DNA of 64,000 bases. It comes from JAOBAU01 sp034667465. Lineage in GTDB: Bacteria; Acidobacteriota; Thermoanaerobaculia; Gp7-AA8. The stretch covers positions 220,679 to 284,678 of the forward strand of contig JAXDJV010000007.1 of the NCBI GenBank assembly GCA_034667465.1, written 5' to 3'. The notes beneath the pieces are model-generated. The model searched no databases, was not told where the DNA came from, and saw only the letters and a list, made by a program, of their open reading frames with translations. Below, piece by piece: positions 15,556 to 29,260 of the stretch (positions are counted from its first letter, which is position 1; each line of letters starts with the position of its first letter). The position numbers and the translations under genes are program-made.

Positions 15556-16935
15556 ATGCCGATGTATCCGAAGCAGGTCGCGCGCCTGCGCGTTCCCGTG
15601 AAGGAGAAAACATGCTTCGTCCTGATGCCGTTCGCATCGGAGTTCAATACCGTCTACGCCGAGATCAAAGACTGTCTCAGCACAATTGACTTCGATTGCA
15701 AACGTGCAGACGACATCTTCGCCAGCACAGCGATCATCGAGACGGTCATGCTTTCCATCAGGTCGAGTCAGATCGTCATCGCCGACCTGAGCACGCGTAA
15801 CCCCAACGTGTTTTATGAGCTCGGCTTCACACACGCCACCAAAGAAAACCCGATGGTGATCCTGATTTGCCAAAACATTGCTGAAGTACCAATCGATCTT
15901 CGACACAATCTGATCATTCAGTACAACCCCGCGAATCTCAAAGGCCTGAACGCACGTCTGACGGCGAGTATCCGTGATAACCGCGCATTTTTCGAAGGAC
16001 GTGCCCGGCTCTCTGACAGGTACCACTGGCTCCTTGGCACCGGCGACGATCTTGAGCGGGTGGTCGAATATCTGGATTCCTACAGCCGTACCTTTTGGGA
16101 CCTAATTCTGATCGCCTTCGGTCTGGCAGACCGTGACGACGCGGGCGATCACGGCGTCTCCGCTACGTTCTTCGCGTTCCGCGACTCTCTCAACCAAGTC
16201 CTCGCGACGGGAGAGGTAATCCTTCACAGAAACTTGTATCAGATTTTCGTGGACCTGGCCATTCATCTCCTCAGCGTTCCGGCGGTGCGAGAGTTCGCCG
16301 TCACGTCATTGCAGGACGGGCAGGTAGATCAACTACGGTGCGACGAAGCAACAGGGCTCGAGTGCATGATGGACTTCGCAATTGCCGCGTACTCGCATCC
16401 TGAACTCAAACGGGAAGCGCTCCGCTGGATTTTCGAATACCTGCGCCGCAGAAAGGTGGCGGGCATTGACCTCAAACGTTCGAAGGCCGAAGCGTTCGTG
16501 CTGAAGAAGGCCGTTTCCGATCGTGAAGTGAAGGACCAGTTGTTCGTGGCGCTCGCCGACCGCGACCACATGAAAGAAGTGGCGGCCGATGCCCTCGGGG
16601 AATTGCGGCACTCCGACGCAGTTCCACACCTTGTTCTCGCGCTGCACGCCGAACGCTCGAATCCGTATGTCGCGCGCAGCATCTTCTCGGCGCTCGGCAA
16701 GATTGCGGCAGCGGCTGGCGGGCAACCAATCGTCGACTGGTCGAGAGATAACATCCAGTGGCTGACCGAGCAGAAACTGGAATTTGTGTGGGACCATGCG
16801 CGCGAGGCTCTGTCCGCGATCGACGCGGCGAATGGCACCAAGTTTGTCGGTGCGCTGGCGGCGGTGCGACTAGGCGCTAAACGTCGGAAAAAAGTCCAAA
16901 GCCGTCCGCTTCATAAACGCCAACAAAGTGATTAA
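15556..16935 (+). CDS. Nucleotide-hydrolase/TIR-like N-terminal domain with helical-repeat C-terminus
   Basis: The 459-residue protein begins with KTCFVLMPFASEFNTVYAEIKD and continues IVIADLSTRNPNVFYELGFTHATKENPMVIL (to about residue 150). This CFVLMPF...D.S..NPNV.YE.G pattern is shared by nucleoside 2-deoxyribosyltransferase-like and TIR-related domains that cleave nucleotides; the Glu in FYELG is the likely catalytic residue. Residues 290-430 look like HEAT-type helical repeats (VAADALGELRHSDAVPHLVLAL). AAGGA precedes the ATG by seven bases. It lies beside ruined defence genes, so an immune effector is plausible but unproven. Its 3-prime end overlaps an antisense coding-like remnant. Confidence 0.62.
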   Translation: MPMYPKQVARLRVPVKEKTCFVLMPFASEFNTVYAEIKDCLSTIDFDCKRADDIFASTAIIETVMLSIRSSQIVIADLSTRNPNVFYELGFTHATKENPMVILICQNIAEVPIDLRHNLIIQYNPANLKGLNARLTASIRDNRAFFEGRARLSDRYHWLLGTGDDLERVVEYLDSYSRTFWDLILIAFGLADRDDAGDHGVSATFFAFRDSLNQVLATGEVILHRNLYQIFVDLAIHLLSVPAVREFAVTSLQDGQVDQLRCDEATGLECMMDFAIAAYSHPELKREALRWIFEYLRRRKVAGIDLKRSKAEAFVLKKAVSDREVKDQLFVALADRDHMKEVAADALGELRHSDAVPHLVLALHAERSNPYVARSIFSALGKIAAAAGGQPIVDWSRDNIQWLTEQKLEFVWDHAREALSAIDAANGTKFVGALAAVRLGAKRRKKVQSRPLHKRQQSD

Positions 16936-17045
16936 CGTGAAACCACTTGGCGTGCCGACGCTCCAGCGCATTGAAGCGTTCCTGCGTCGCGAGTGCACCG
17001 CGCGTTGATGAAGGGTGCGTCAGGTGGTAGACCTCGACGTGTTCG
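16877..17045 (-). pseudogene. Out-of-frame coding-like tail after the truncated methylase
   Basis: On the minus strand, one frame off the methylase, there is an uninterrupted stretch reading DEHVEVYHLTHPSS, then ALATQERFNALERRHAKWFH and NHFVGVYEADGFGLFSDV before a TAG. The residue mix and codons look like genuine protein. I do not recognise the source gene. It may be the 3-prime end of another gene of the old operon, joined to the methylase by a deletion. It overlaps the end of the opposite-strand gene. Confidence 0.4.
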
Positions 17046-19173
17046 TCGTTCCGTCGGTGGCATCGTTTTCGGCTTGCTTAAAAGCGTAGTAGATCGTTAC
17101 CGGAAATGCAGGATGGCTGTGCGACGCCAGACGATTCATGGCGTGTGTCATGCCATCGAGGAAGAAATGCTCCGCTTTTTCCTTGCTTCCATGGCGGTAC
17201 GGCGTCGCGACGAGTTCCGCGGCCTTCGGAACGGCGAGCGTGGCGAAGAGTTCGGGAAAGACGGTGCGAAGGGAACGACGCAGCCAGACGTAGAAAAAAT
17301 CCGACAAGTCGGCATAGCCGATGTTGTCGTAGTACGGCGGATCGGTGGCAACCACGCGGTCTTGAGAGATCGATTGGCTCGCAGCATCGGCAAGAATGGC
17401 GACTCCTGCCGCGGTCGTATGGCTGCCGGTCACTTCAAGACTGTCCGCAGAATACTTGACGGCGTTATGCCAGCAGATCGCCGACTCTCCGAGCACATTT
17501 GACTCAGGGAAGTCCCACGTCATTGGGAGAGCTTGACGTTTGAAAGTCTGCATCACCTGAGCACCTGATGGCTTCCATGTGGCGAGGGAACTGTTGTAGT
17601 CGACCAAACGGTCAATCGCGAGCGCGAGATATGTTCCCACCGCGTCGGAGTAGGCCATAGCGGCGGCACCGCCTTCGTTGAGCGGTTTGCCGTCATCGGA
17701 CAGGCCTGCGGTTAACGCGTCACGCAGGACTCGGTCTCTCGCCTCCTGCACCAGATCGGAAAACGTCGTCAGCGCCACGAGCTGGCGCGGCGTGAAGTAA
17801 TCACCAAAGGTTCGGAAACCGTACGTGCGTCCCTGAGCGTTGCTGGCCCACGTTCCTCTGCTGGCTAAGTCGGGTTTCCATGTCGGCTTCGCCGACGCAG
17901 CAGCCCTCTCCATTTCATCCGTTGGAGAGAGGTACACGCGACCACGATTCCCTTCCGCTACGACGGCCATCAGGCGAGCGCCCATGCGACCAGCGTTCGC
18001 TTCGTCATCTATGTACTCATATCGAAAGGGATGGTCGGACATCAGGCATCGGAAGCTTCCCTGCGAGAGTTTCGTCCCACTCTTCGCACCCTGCGCGTCC
18101 TTCGGCTTTCCGACCTTCACAGTAAATCGATAGCCGCCATCACCGATCACGGGCTCGACGTACACTTCTTTCCCTTGCTTCGTAGAGAGCATAAACGTTG
18201 ACGCCAGCGGCACGTCGATATTGCGGAAAGCCGGGTTGGGACTCTTCACCGTGCGCGCCCAGAGCCAAGCGATGACTGTCAGCTCCTTCCCGACGTACGG
18301 CCTCAGATCGGGTCGCTCCTTCTCCATGTCAGTCGTCACCGGGATCTTCCGATAGAGATGTCCCATGCGCTTCTTAGCTTCATCGCGCATCCATTGACCG
18401 TAGTAGCGGACATCGTCGGCCAGTCCCTGTACACCGCACCACGTCCGCGAATGATCGAGCTTCTTCCGCGACTGGGGATTGACCGGCGGCTTCCCGGCAA
18501 ACTTGGGCGGAATCTCGATCATGGCCTTGTTGATCAGCACTGCCACCGGGTTCAGATCGCTGGCGTACGCCTCCAGCCCGAGTCGCTGCGCCTCCAGCGG
18601 CAGCGCGCCGCCACCGGCGAATGGATCATGGAATGCTGGCAACTTGTGCCGGTCGAACAGCTCCTTCGCCCGCGGGTGATCGGCATTTTCTGCACACGTC
18701 CTGCGCCAGCTCTGCCAGATCTCCTCCCGCGCTTCCTGCAGTACGCTCTCATTGGTCGTGTTCTCCCAGAGAACGAGCTTGCGGATGATCTCGAAGAGCC
18801 GCTCCCGTTCGATCTCCGCGGTCATACCTTCCAGCGTTGGTTCCGGACCAGGCGCCGGCGTCTCGATCCCGGCGAGTTTCGCTTTCTGCGCCACCGCCCG
18901 CGCTTCTTCCCATACCTTCCGCCGCGCCTTGAGCAGTGCCTCAGCCTTCCGCCTTTTCTTGGCATCGCCGAGCAGCACATCGACGTACGCCAAGGGATCG
19001 TCCACCATCTGCGAGAAGATCACCGCTCGAGCGGCAGCGAGCGGCCGCCGTGCCCACCAAAGATGCAAGCCTCGTGGGTGCGCGCCAATACCCGGTTGTT
19101 TTTCCGCGGCGGCGGCTGTGTTGATGGCGTCGAGAGGGAGTGCCACTTCGATGAGTTTCTTGTGCGTTTTCAT
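17020..19173 (-). pseudogene. DUF1156-type adenine DNA methylase, C-terminally truncated
   Basis: The frame is 717 residues. The N-terminus (KLIEVALPLDAINTAAAAEK and HLWWARRPLAAARAVIF) is the DUF1156 signature. Motif I is HDPFAGGGALPLEAQRLG (near residue 185) and the catalytic motif is ATDPPYYDNIGYADLSDFF (near 605), a DPPY-type N6-adenine methylase. Relatives are usually 900-1000 residues. Here homology-like sequence stops after AFKQAENDATDG, followed by eight unrelated residues and a TGA. The last target-recognition/C-terminal part is lost. Such methylases occur in putative phage-defence and modification clusters with SNF2 helicases, as here. Confidence 0.75.
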
Positions 19174-19237
19174 GAGTTCTTCGCGCTCGCGTTCGCGGGT
19201 CCGCGACTTTCACGAGGCATCGAGCTTCTCGCGCGCC

Positions 19238-19725
19238 TCATTGTCGATTGCTTCCTTCGAAGGAAACGGGCGCGACCGTGTGGTGGTCGGTCTTCCGCAT
19301 CAGCTTTGGCAACTTCTTGAAGATCGCATTCAGAAACTCAACCGTCAATTTCAGATCTGCAGTCAGAGGATCAGATTTGTCGAGCGAGGCGAGCGCCGAC
19401 GAACGCGAGGCATTCATTTGCGGTTCGCGACGAGGCGGCGCAGAGTTCGCATTGCTGCTTCCGCCTGCGATCCTCGGCGAACGTGAGCAGAGTCTCCAAC
19501 CGGCGCAGAGGTAGTTTTCGATTTCGCGGTGTTCCCCATTAACCGAGAAGAGGTCCGCCGACAGAACGGCACGTCTGAGTGCCGAGGTTTTCCCGGCGTT
19601 AGTCGGCACGACAAAGACGACTCGCTGTCCGAATTCCACTTCGTCGAACAGTTCGAAGTTACGGACGGTCCGGTTCGTCAGCATGCCGATACCTTGGGAG
19701 CCGATGACTGCCGTCGGGAGCGGGT

Positions 19726-19729
<4 letters not shown>
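19238..19729 (-). pseudogene. Remnant of an OLD/AAA_15-like ATPase
   Basis: Residues 16-55 of this 163-residue frame (MLTNRTVRNFELFDEVEFG, VVFVVPTNAGKTSALRR) match the start of OLD/AAA_15 ATPases, where the P-loop is normally GPNNSGKTS. After about residue 60 the sequence becomes Ser/Arg-rich and loses resemblance, except a short helical stretch near the end (TADLKLTVEFLNAIFKKLPKLM). No Walker B or signature motif follows. It is a deletion remnant between methylase and helicase; the original operon probably encoded all three. Confidence 0.6.
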
Positions 19730-23303
<3,574 letters not shown>

Positions 23304-23987
23304 TCGCCTCCGCTAAGTACCCGATGAGGTCGCGAGATGGCGGTCACCGGGGTTCACGCTCCGCCGAGGCCGCAGCCGCTTGTCAGCCGAGACCTTATCT
23401 CGGCCGACCTCAACCTAGCAATAGTAGTAGACGTAGACCCTATTGCCTCTGTCTTGCCGCAGGTGCGTCATGCCCACCGCTTATCGTGCCCTCACCGATA
23501 CGAAGAACAAACCTGCATCACGGAAAACACCTACACCAGTCCCATGAGTACCGCCTTGGCGATGATGTCGCACATACACTCTTCCTTCTGGTATTCCTTC
23601 GGCGATTTGATGTACTCAACTTCGCGCTAGTCCTCCTCCCAACGAGGGGCTCGACCCGGGCGCGAATCGACTCCTGAAGGGCTACGCGCACTCGGTGGCG
23701 CCGGATTCACCGGCTGACGAGCCACGTCGCCCACGCCTTCGCGTGGCAGACACTCGGCAGCGTCGACGGATCACGCGGTCCACGCAGGTGCGAACGCCAA
23801 ACAAATCTGCTCAGGATGCCTCCGATCAGATTGCACTCTGACGATGTCGCCGACCGCTGCTTCCGCGCCTACTTCGTGCTTGCGCCTACGCGGGATGAGA
23901 TGAGAAGGCCCACCTCCTAAACGCAGTCGCAACAAGTGCGCTGCAGATTTAACGTGCTCAAGGCACAAAGAAGAAAGGAGATGGGCC
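23304..23987. other. Gene-poor stretch between helicase remnant and IS110
   Basis: About 680 bases without a convincing gene. The helicase ribosome site (GCGGAGGCGA) is at its left end. On the minus strand near 23530-23630 a 31-codon frame reads REVEYIKSPKEYQKEECMCDI and then IAKAVLMGLV before a TAG; it looks protein-like but has a stop just upstream and may be a decayed fragment. The right end holds the AAGGAGATGGGCC leader of the transposase. Confidence 0.4.
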
Positions 23988-25046
23988 GTGAAAAAGTCTA
24001 GCAAAGTGACTGGAGCGCAGGCGAGGACAGTGGCAAAGGTGAAGCAGCAAGCTATCGACTGGAAGCGTGTTGTGATCGTGGGAATCGATCTCGGTGATCG
24101 GTTCAGCCACTACTGCACGTTGGACGCTGATGGTGCGGTAGTCAGTGAAGGACGTGTGGCGACGACTCCGGGCGGCGCGATCGAGTTGTTCTTCAAGACG
24201 TCGCGGAAGAGGATCGCCATCGAAGCAGGCACGCATTCTCCGTGGATGAGCCGCCTTCGGCTCGCCTGCGTCATGAGGTCATCGTGGCTAACTCGCGCAA
24301 GCTGCCGCTGATTTACGAGAACCAGCCAAAAGCGATCGTGTAGACGCTGAGTCTCGCGCGAGTGGCTAGACTCGATCCCAAGCTGCTCGGCGCCATCGAG
24401 CACCGTAGCGAGGTTGGGGCAATGTCACCTGTCCCTGATCCGCGCACGCGACACACTCGTGCGGAAGGCGTGTCCGGCTCATTCAGCACGTACGCTCGGC
24501 GATCAAGTCGCTTCGACGAACGGATCCCATCTGGTACCGCCGAAGCGTTTCACAAGCGAGAGCCGGCGCGAGCATTCCGGAAGGTGTACGCGAGGCACTG
24601 ATGCCGCTCGTCGCGGTCATCGAACAGCTCAGCACTCGCGTCAAGGAGTACGACCGAAAGGTCGAAGAACTCGCCAGGGACCGGTATCCCGACACCCCGG
24701 TGCTCACCCAGGTATGCGGCGTCGGATCGCTCACCGCGCTGGCGTATATCCTGACTCTCGAAGACGAGCAGCGGTACCGGCGCAGCCGCAGCGTCGGAGC
24801 CTGGCTTGGGCTGGTTCCCGGTCAGCACGATTCCGGCGATAGTCAGCCGCAACGACGCATCACCAAAGAAGGAGACGCATACCTTCGCCGCCTGCTGGTC
24901 CGATGCGCGCAATACATCCTCGGTCCGTTCGCCTCGGACAGCGTTCCCGCCGTCGCAAACTGGCCGTGCTGCTCCATCGGCTGTGGCGAACCCGCGAAGT
25001 CTACGGACCGCTCCACAACGCCGGCGCGCAAATCGCCGCAGCGTAA
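23988..25046 (+). mobile_element. IS110-family transposase, inactivated by several frameshifts
   Basis: The GTG start follows a good AAGGAG. The first frame reads VVIVGIDLGDRFSHYCTLDADGAVVSEGRV and RIAIEAGTHSPWMSRL, the DEDD-type N-terminus of IS110 transposases. A frameshift near 24260-24280 moves the continuation (EVIVANSRKLPLIYENQPKAIV) into another frame; further shifts occur near 24345-24420 and in 24430-24600. The C-terminal domain resumes at 24601: VLTQVCGVGSLTALAYILTL and SVGAWLGLVPGQHDSGDSQ, KEGDAYLRRLLVRCAQYIL. After one more shift near 24940 it ends KLAVLLHRLWRTREVYGPL and stops at 25044-25046. No terminal repeats were located, as expected for IS110. Confidence 0.85.
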
Positions 25047-25576
25047 CCATTGGACCAACGGAAAAAGCAAGCAGCGAAGGGAGAAAATCAGCAGCAAAGA
25101 ACCCCCGAACACGTCGAGTCCCAGTCCGATCGACTGCGACCTACCTACTGGCGCCGCGCGAGCGGCAGACCGACAGCCGTATTGCAGCGATCAACTGGAA
25201 CGGATTTCAGCATGCACCCAGCTCAACGAGCTGACCAGGAGTGCGGATGGAGACGCGGCCCACGACGTTTCGTGTCACTTCGATCGCCGCTAAAACAGAC
25301 ACGTCAGAAGCAGCGGTGGGCCGCCACGTCGGCCGTTGACAGATTGGGCCTTCTCATGGAGAGGTAGGGAAACCTGACGCACCAACGCCAATCATCCTGA
25401 CGACCGCCGCCAAGTGCGCGGGCTTTGACGCGAACGGAAGGGTACCGCTCGAGATACGCATGAGCGGGAGAGCGACCCTATCCTTCCGCTCGCCCGCACA
25501 TGGCACCTGCTCCTCGAACTAAGGACCCGACGTGACCACGCGCCCTGTCAAGCAGAATCCAACATAGCTCACCGAT
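25047..25576. other. Non-coding stretch downstream of the IS110 remnant
   Basis: Some 530 bases with no supported gene. Short frames on both strands lack ribosome sites and recognisable motifs. Part of it may belong to the right flank of the insertion sequence, but I see no repeat that marks an end. Confidence 0.4.
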
Positions 25577-26764
25577 TCAGGTGATACTACGTTGCAGGCC
25601 TTGAGCGCTGTTCGGCTGATTCGATTCAGGGACGCAGTGCTGGAGGGGCACGCGAACAGCGTTCAAGGAGTCATCCTCCGTGCCGTATTGAGTAAGAATT
25701 TCACGAGCAACCGATTCCCACGTCGGCAACTGTGCGGCGCGTTCTCTTGCCGCGCATCGTAGAGACTCGGCCTCGGCTGGATCCCAAAGGAGACGGCATA
25801 TCGTATCCGCAAGGGCGGTCGCGTCACCGGGCCGCACGAGAGCAGCAGCGTCATTAGTCACGGCGCGATTCTCATGAATGTCACTTGCGACGATGCAGCA
25901 CCCTGCAGCCAGCGCCTCGAGGAGGACGTTCGAACAACCCTCGTGTTCCGATGGCAGGACGACCGCGAAGCAGCGGCGATAGAGCGCTTGCACGGTTCTG
26001 CTGCTGCGCTGCCCGAGCCAAGATATTCGAGAATCATCGCGCGTCCGCTGGATCAACTGCCGAGCATATACATCCGAGTGCGACGTCGGTCCAACTATCG
26101 TTAGTGTCACATCGCTGTTCGGGAGGCTGTAAAACGCGTCGAGCAGGAGATCCAGACGCTTCTGCGGAACGATGCGTCCCACGAAAAGCAACTCACGGCG
26201 CCGCACCGGTACGGCCTCCGATGCAACAAGAGCGGACGGAATACCGTTCGGTATCAGCCGCACCTTGCGACTCGGGCCGAGTACATTCAACAGAAAGCGC
26301 CGCGACCGTTCGCAGACAACGACTACTGAATGGGCACTAATAGCGCCGGCAATGCAGCTCACGCGCATCGCGAGCGACATCAGCACGCCCCATTTTCTCG
26401 CGCGCCATTCGCACCCATGGATGTGGAAGAGTACGCGGGCTCCGGTGAGGCGGAGCACCATACATACAAATCCGTTCTGTGCGCAGTGGACATGATACAC
26501 ATCGACGCTGCGAACGGATGTCAAAGCGTCGATCAAAGAAAGAATCAGGTGCGACCATGCTGCGAGCGTGCGCCGGTTGACGAACGGCATGCAGCGGATA
26601 GTTATCCGGCCTTCCGTTCGCGTCGCGCGTTGCCCTCGCTCGTAAACGATGACATCATGGCCAAGTGCGGAAAGTTCCTCCGCGACATGACGAACACCCT
26701 GCTCAACACCTCCCGCGCCCGGCGTAGAGGGATATCCCTTCGAACCAATGACGACGACGCGCAT
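25577..26764 (-). CDS. GT4-family glycosyltransferase
   Basis: The 395-residue protein begins VVVIGSKGYPSTPGAGGVEQGVRHVAEEL, the GT4 N-terminal Rossmann opening with a Gly-rich donor loop, and has LIPNGIPS, LLFVGRIVPQKRLDLLLDAF and the E-x7-E element SEHEGCSNVLLEALAAG. It probably transfers a sugar from an NDP-sugar onto a surface glycan. It is the last gene of a four-gene leftward glycosyltransferase operon and starts two bases after its neighbour ends. The last 30 residues after DSLNAV are atypical. Confidence 0.82.
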   Translation of the reverse strand: MRVVVIGSKGYPSTPGAGGVEQGVRHVAEELSALGHDVIVYERGQRATRTEGRITIRCMPFVNRRTLAAWSHLILSLIDALTSVRSVDVYHVHCAQNGFVCMVLRLTGARVLFHIHGCEWRARKWGVLMSLAMRVSCIAGAISAHSVVVVCERSRRFLLNVLGPSRKVRLIPNGIPSALVASEAVPVRRRELLFVGRIVPQKRLDLLLDAFYSLPNSDVTLTIVGPTSHSDVYARQLIQRTRDDSRISWLGQRSSRTVQALYRRCFAVVLPSEHEGCSNVLLEALAAGCCIVASDIHENRAVTNDAAALVRPGDATALADTICRLLWDPAEAESLRCAARERAAQLPTWESVAREILTQYGTEDDSLNAVRVPLQHCVPESNQPNSAQGLQRSIT

Positions 26765-26766
26765 CT

Positions 26767-27555
26767 TCAGCGCTCCGAAAACCCCGCGATGAGCGAGTGA
26801 GATTGCAGCGTGCGAGGATATAGCTCAGGGTCGTGAACACGGGTAGCGGGCCAGAGCGGCGGAACGCGCGTGTGTAAATCTGTAGTAGTCGGCGTCCAAC
26901 CGAGCCATTTGTCCTCGAACCACCGCAGCGGCAGCTCGTGATGGTGACTCCACGTTCTTGTTTTCTCGTACATTCGTGCGTCGGGAAGCAGAAAGCCCAT
27001 GTTGTAACAAGTGATCGCCTCAGGAAGAGAAACGCGCTTCACGTTCGGAAGCCGGCGCCGGTCAAAGACGATCCCCGTCTTGATGCGCACTGCGAGGGGT
27101 AGGTACTCGTCGTCGCGATCGATGACGCGATCTGGACGACGAAATGGAACACGAATGCGCATCGACCAGCAGTCAGAAGCGGGATCACGCGCGATCATTT
27201 TTCGTGCTTGACCGAGCATCCCGTCTGCAAAGAACTCGTCGGCGTCGATGATGTAGAGAATGTCGAATCCTTCTCGGCGCGCACTGTCTAGCCCATCGTT
27301 GCGCATGTCCTCTTCGCACGCCCAAGTACCGGCAAGAATCCGCATATGCGGAATGTCATTGCGTAGTCGCTCCAAAATCGCACCCGTCGCATCATCGGCG
27401 AATCGCTCCTCTAGGGAGGTTGGGTTATATCGCGTAAATGGCTTCCGTGCGTACATGACGTACATGCCGTCGACGTAGGGCGCCAAATCGCGGAGCGAAA
27501 ATTCGATGTAGTCCGCTTGGTGATATGCCAGCGTGAGAGACGCCACGCGTGTCAC
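26767..27555 (-). CDS. Glycosyltransferase-like protein (GT2-type fold)
   Basis: Starting at the GTG that overlaps the previous TGA (GTGA, with GAGG upstream) gives 262 residues. The protein opens VASLTLAYHQADYIEFSLRDLAPYVDGMYVMYARKPF and has a DxD-like ILYIIDADEFFADGM near residue 110. No membrane segment is present. This layout resembles family-2-type transferases in which the acceptor loop is replaced by a long insert (RTWSHHHELPLRWFEDKWLGW). It is the third gene of the leftward GT operon. Confidence 0.68.
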   Translation of the reverse strand: MTRVASLTLAYHQADYIEFSLRDLAPYVDGMYVMYARKPFTRYNPTSLEERFADDATGAILERLRNDIPHMRILAGTWACEEDMRNDGLDSARREGFDILYIIDADEFFADGMLGQARKMIARDPASDCWSMRIRVPFRRPDRVIDRDDEYLPLAVRIKTGIVFDRRRLPNVKRVSLPEAITCYNMGFLLPDARMYEKTRTWSHHHELPLRWFEDKWLGWTPTTTDLHTRVPPLWPATRVHDPELYPRTLQSHSLIAGFSER

Positions 27556-28298
27556 AGAGTCACCTCGCCGCACATATTCACCCCAAAGTATCGAGTAGCT
27601 CGTAAACGAAAGGCTTGCTCCTGCTCGTCGGTCATGAAGTGTCTGTGACGCGCCAAGAATGCTGGAACGGCCTGCGCCAGCTCGCTTGATCCGTACCGCG
27701 AAATGCGGGAGCCGTCATGCTTTCGATGTACGACGAGGCGATCGGTCGCGCGTGAATATCGTACACCTGCGCGGGCCAAGCGAAGTCCGAGATCGAGATC
27801 GTGCAAGGCAAGCAGCGTTTCCTCGAATCCTCCGACGGTGGCAAAGACACTTGCGCGAATCAGGAGATTCGATGCGCGAAATCCCGGATTACGACTAATG
27901 AAGTCCGCGGAGGCAAGATCGAGCGGCGCTTCCTTTTCGGGCCCCAGAATACCGTCGTCGAGCGCGAGAAAGGACGTACACACAACATCGGCGTTCTCTT
28001 TCGATGCAGCTTCAACGGCGGCCTCGAGATAGCGCGGAAGCCACCAGTCATCATCATCGAGAAACGCCAGCCAGTCGTGGCGCGCGACCTGCGCGCCGGC
28101 GTTGCGTGCCGCAGCAGCACCTCGTGATTTTCGTAGCGTTGTGAGTTGAACCCCACCGCCGGCGAAATGAATTGCCGGGCTGGCTCCATCTGCGACCACA
28201 ACGATCTCATCAGCGGCGCGGGTCTGATGATCGATCGATTTCAGCGCTTCGGCGAGAAACGCGCGACCGCGTGTCGGAACGATTACCGACACGCTCAT
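27552..28298 (-). CDS. GT2-family glycosyltransferase
   Basis: The 248-residue protein has VSVIVPTRGRAFLAEALKSIDHQTRAADEIVVVADGA, the standard GT-A opening, then AAARNAGAQVARHDWLAFLDDDDWW with the metal-binding DDD and, further on, ASNLLIRASVFATVGGFEETLLALHDLDLGLRLARAG with the catalytic-base region. Its start overlaps the stop of the upstream gene (ATGA). It is soluble, and most likely extends a polysaccharide chain together with its neighbours. Confidence 0.85.
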   Translation of the reverse strand: MSVSVIVPTRGRAFLAEALKSIDHQTRAADEIVVVADGASPAIHFAGGGVQLTTLRKSRGAAAARNAGAQVARHDWLAFLDDDDWWLPRYLEAAVEAASKENADVVCTSFLALDDGILGPEKEAPLDLASADFISRNPGFRASNLLIRASVFATVGGFEETLLALHDLDLGLRLARAGVRYSRATDRLVVHRKHDGSRISRYGSSELAQAVPAFLARHRHFMTDEQEQAFRLRATRYFGVNMCGEVTL

Positions 28299-29260
28299 TC
28301 ACTCACCGCCGGCGGGCTCCCTAGTGAGATTCCGTTCTGGTATGCGATCCAGCGGCGTCCCAGGCCGGAGCATGCCAACGTTATGAACACAGCTACAAGA
28401 TCCAACACCCAATACAAAGGCAAAAGAAAGCTCGCGAGCAGAAAACCAGTTCTACCGATGTCGACAGCGTCACCATAGATTCGAAGCTTGTGCCATCGAT
28501 GGATCATAGACCGGAGCGCCGAGCGAAGCGCGGCTTTCCCCGCTGTTGTCGCGATGCCGAGTTCGTCGGTAGATGAGATGTGTTTGAGGTGTTCACGAAG
28601 GTGCCGCTCCATGATCAGCGGCGGCGAGAACGAGCAGTCCTCATGTTCGACCAGCATACGCGGCTCGATGTGGAGTCCCTCGCCGTGCTTGCGATAGTGA
28701 TCTGTAAGGTACGCGTCCCCGCGGACGCGGCCCTGAAAGGATCCGAACGGCGGAGCCGGCATCGTTTTCCGCCGCACAGCAACGTTGTGAGCGAGAAGCG
28801 CGTAGCCGTCTCGTGCGGGCCTGTACCAGAGATATCCGAAAGACAGCGCGGTATTGACGCGAGAGAGAGCAGAGGCGCCGGCGTATCTCGTGCGACCACC
28901 GACACATTGGTGCGACGCGTCGGACGCGAAGTATTGAACGATCGCGTCAAAGTATTCACTTCCAATGCGGCAATCGGCATCGAGGAACACTATGACATCG
29001 CCGCTCGCATTTTGAGCGCCAACGTTCTTGAGCGCGTAGTAGCTCAACCCTCTCGCGACGATGGGGCGTACACCGGATGGCCGTTCCTCCCATTCCTCGC
29101 TCGACACGAGCAATACCTCACCGCCGGGCGGTGGAAGTCTACGTACCTGCGCCACGATCTCGTGAAGATTCGCCGCAGCCGTCCGTTCGCGCGTGAGACT
29201 CGCGGTCTGAAGCTCGACCACTACCGAGAGCAACGGCTTTGGCTCGTGCCCGTCTTTCAT
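28295..29260 (-). CDS. GT2-family glycosyltransferase with C-terminal membrane segment
   Basis: The 321-residue protein has a GT-A core: LLSVVVELQTASL near the start, YYALKNVGAQNASGDVIVFLDADCRIG with the DxD near residue 95, and LLAHNVAVRRKTMPAPPFG. A hydrophobic stretch (TGFLLASFLLPLYWVLDLVAVFITLACSG, about 270-298) is probably a membrane anchor. AGGAG lies nine bases before the ATG, making this the first gene of the leftward GT operon (29260 to 25577). Confidence 0.8.
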   Translation of the reverse strand: MKDGHEPKPLLSVVVELQTASLTRERTAAANLHEIVAQVRRLPPPGGEVLLVSSEEWEERPSGVRPIVARGLSYYALKNVGAQNASGDVIVFLDADCRIGSEYFDAIVQYFASDASHQCVGGRTRYAGASALSRVNTALSFGYLWYRPARDGYALLAHNVAVRRKTMPAPPFGSFQGRVRGDAYLTDHYRKHGEGLHIEPRMLVEHEDCSFSPPLIMERHLREHLKHISSTDELGIATTAGKAALRSALRSMIHRWHKLRIYGDAVDIGRTGFLLASFLLPLYWVLDLVAVFITLACSGLGRRWIAYQNGISLGSPPAVSE

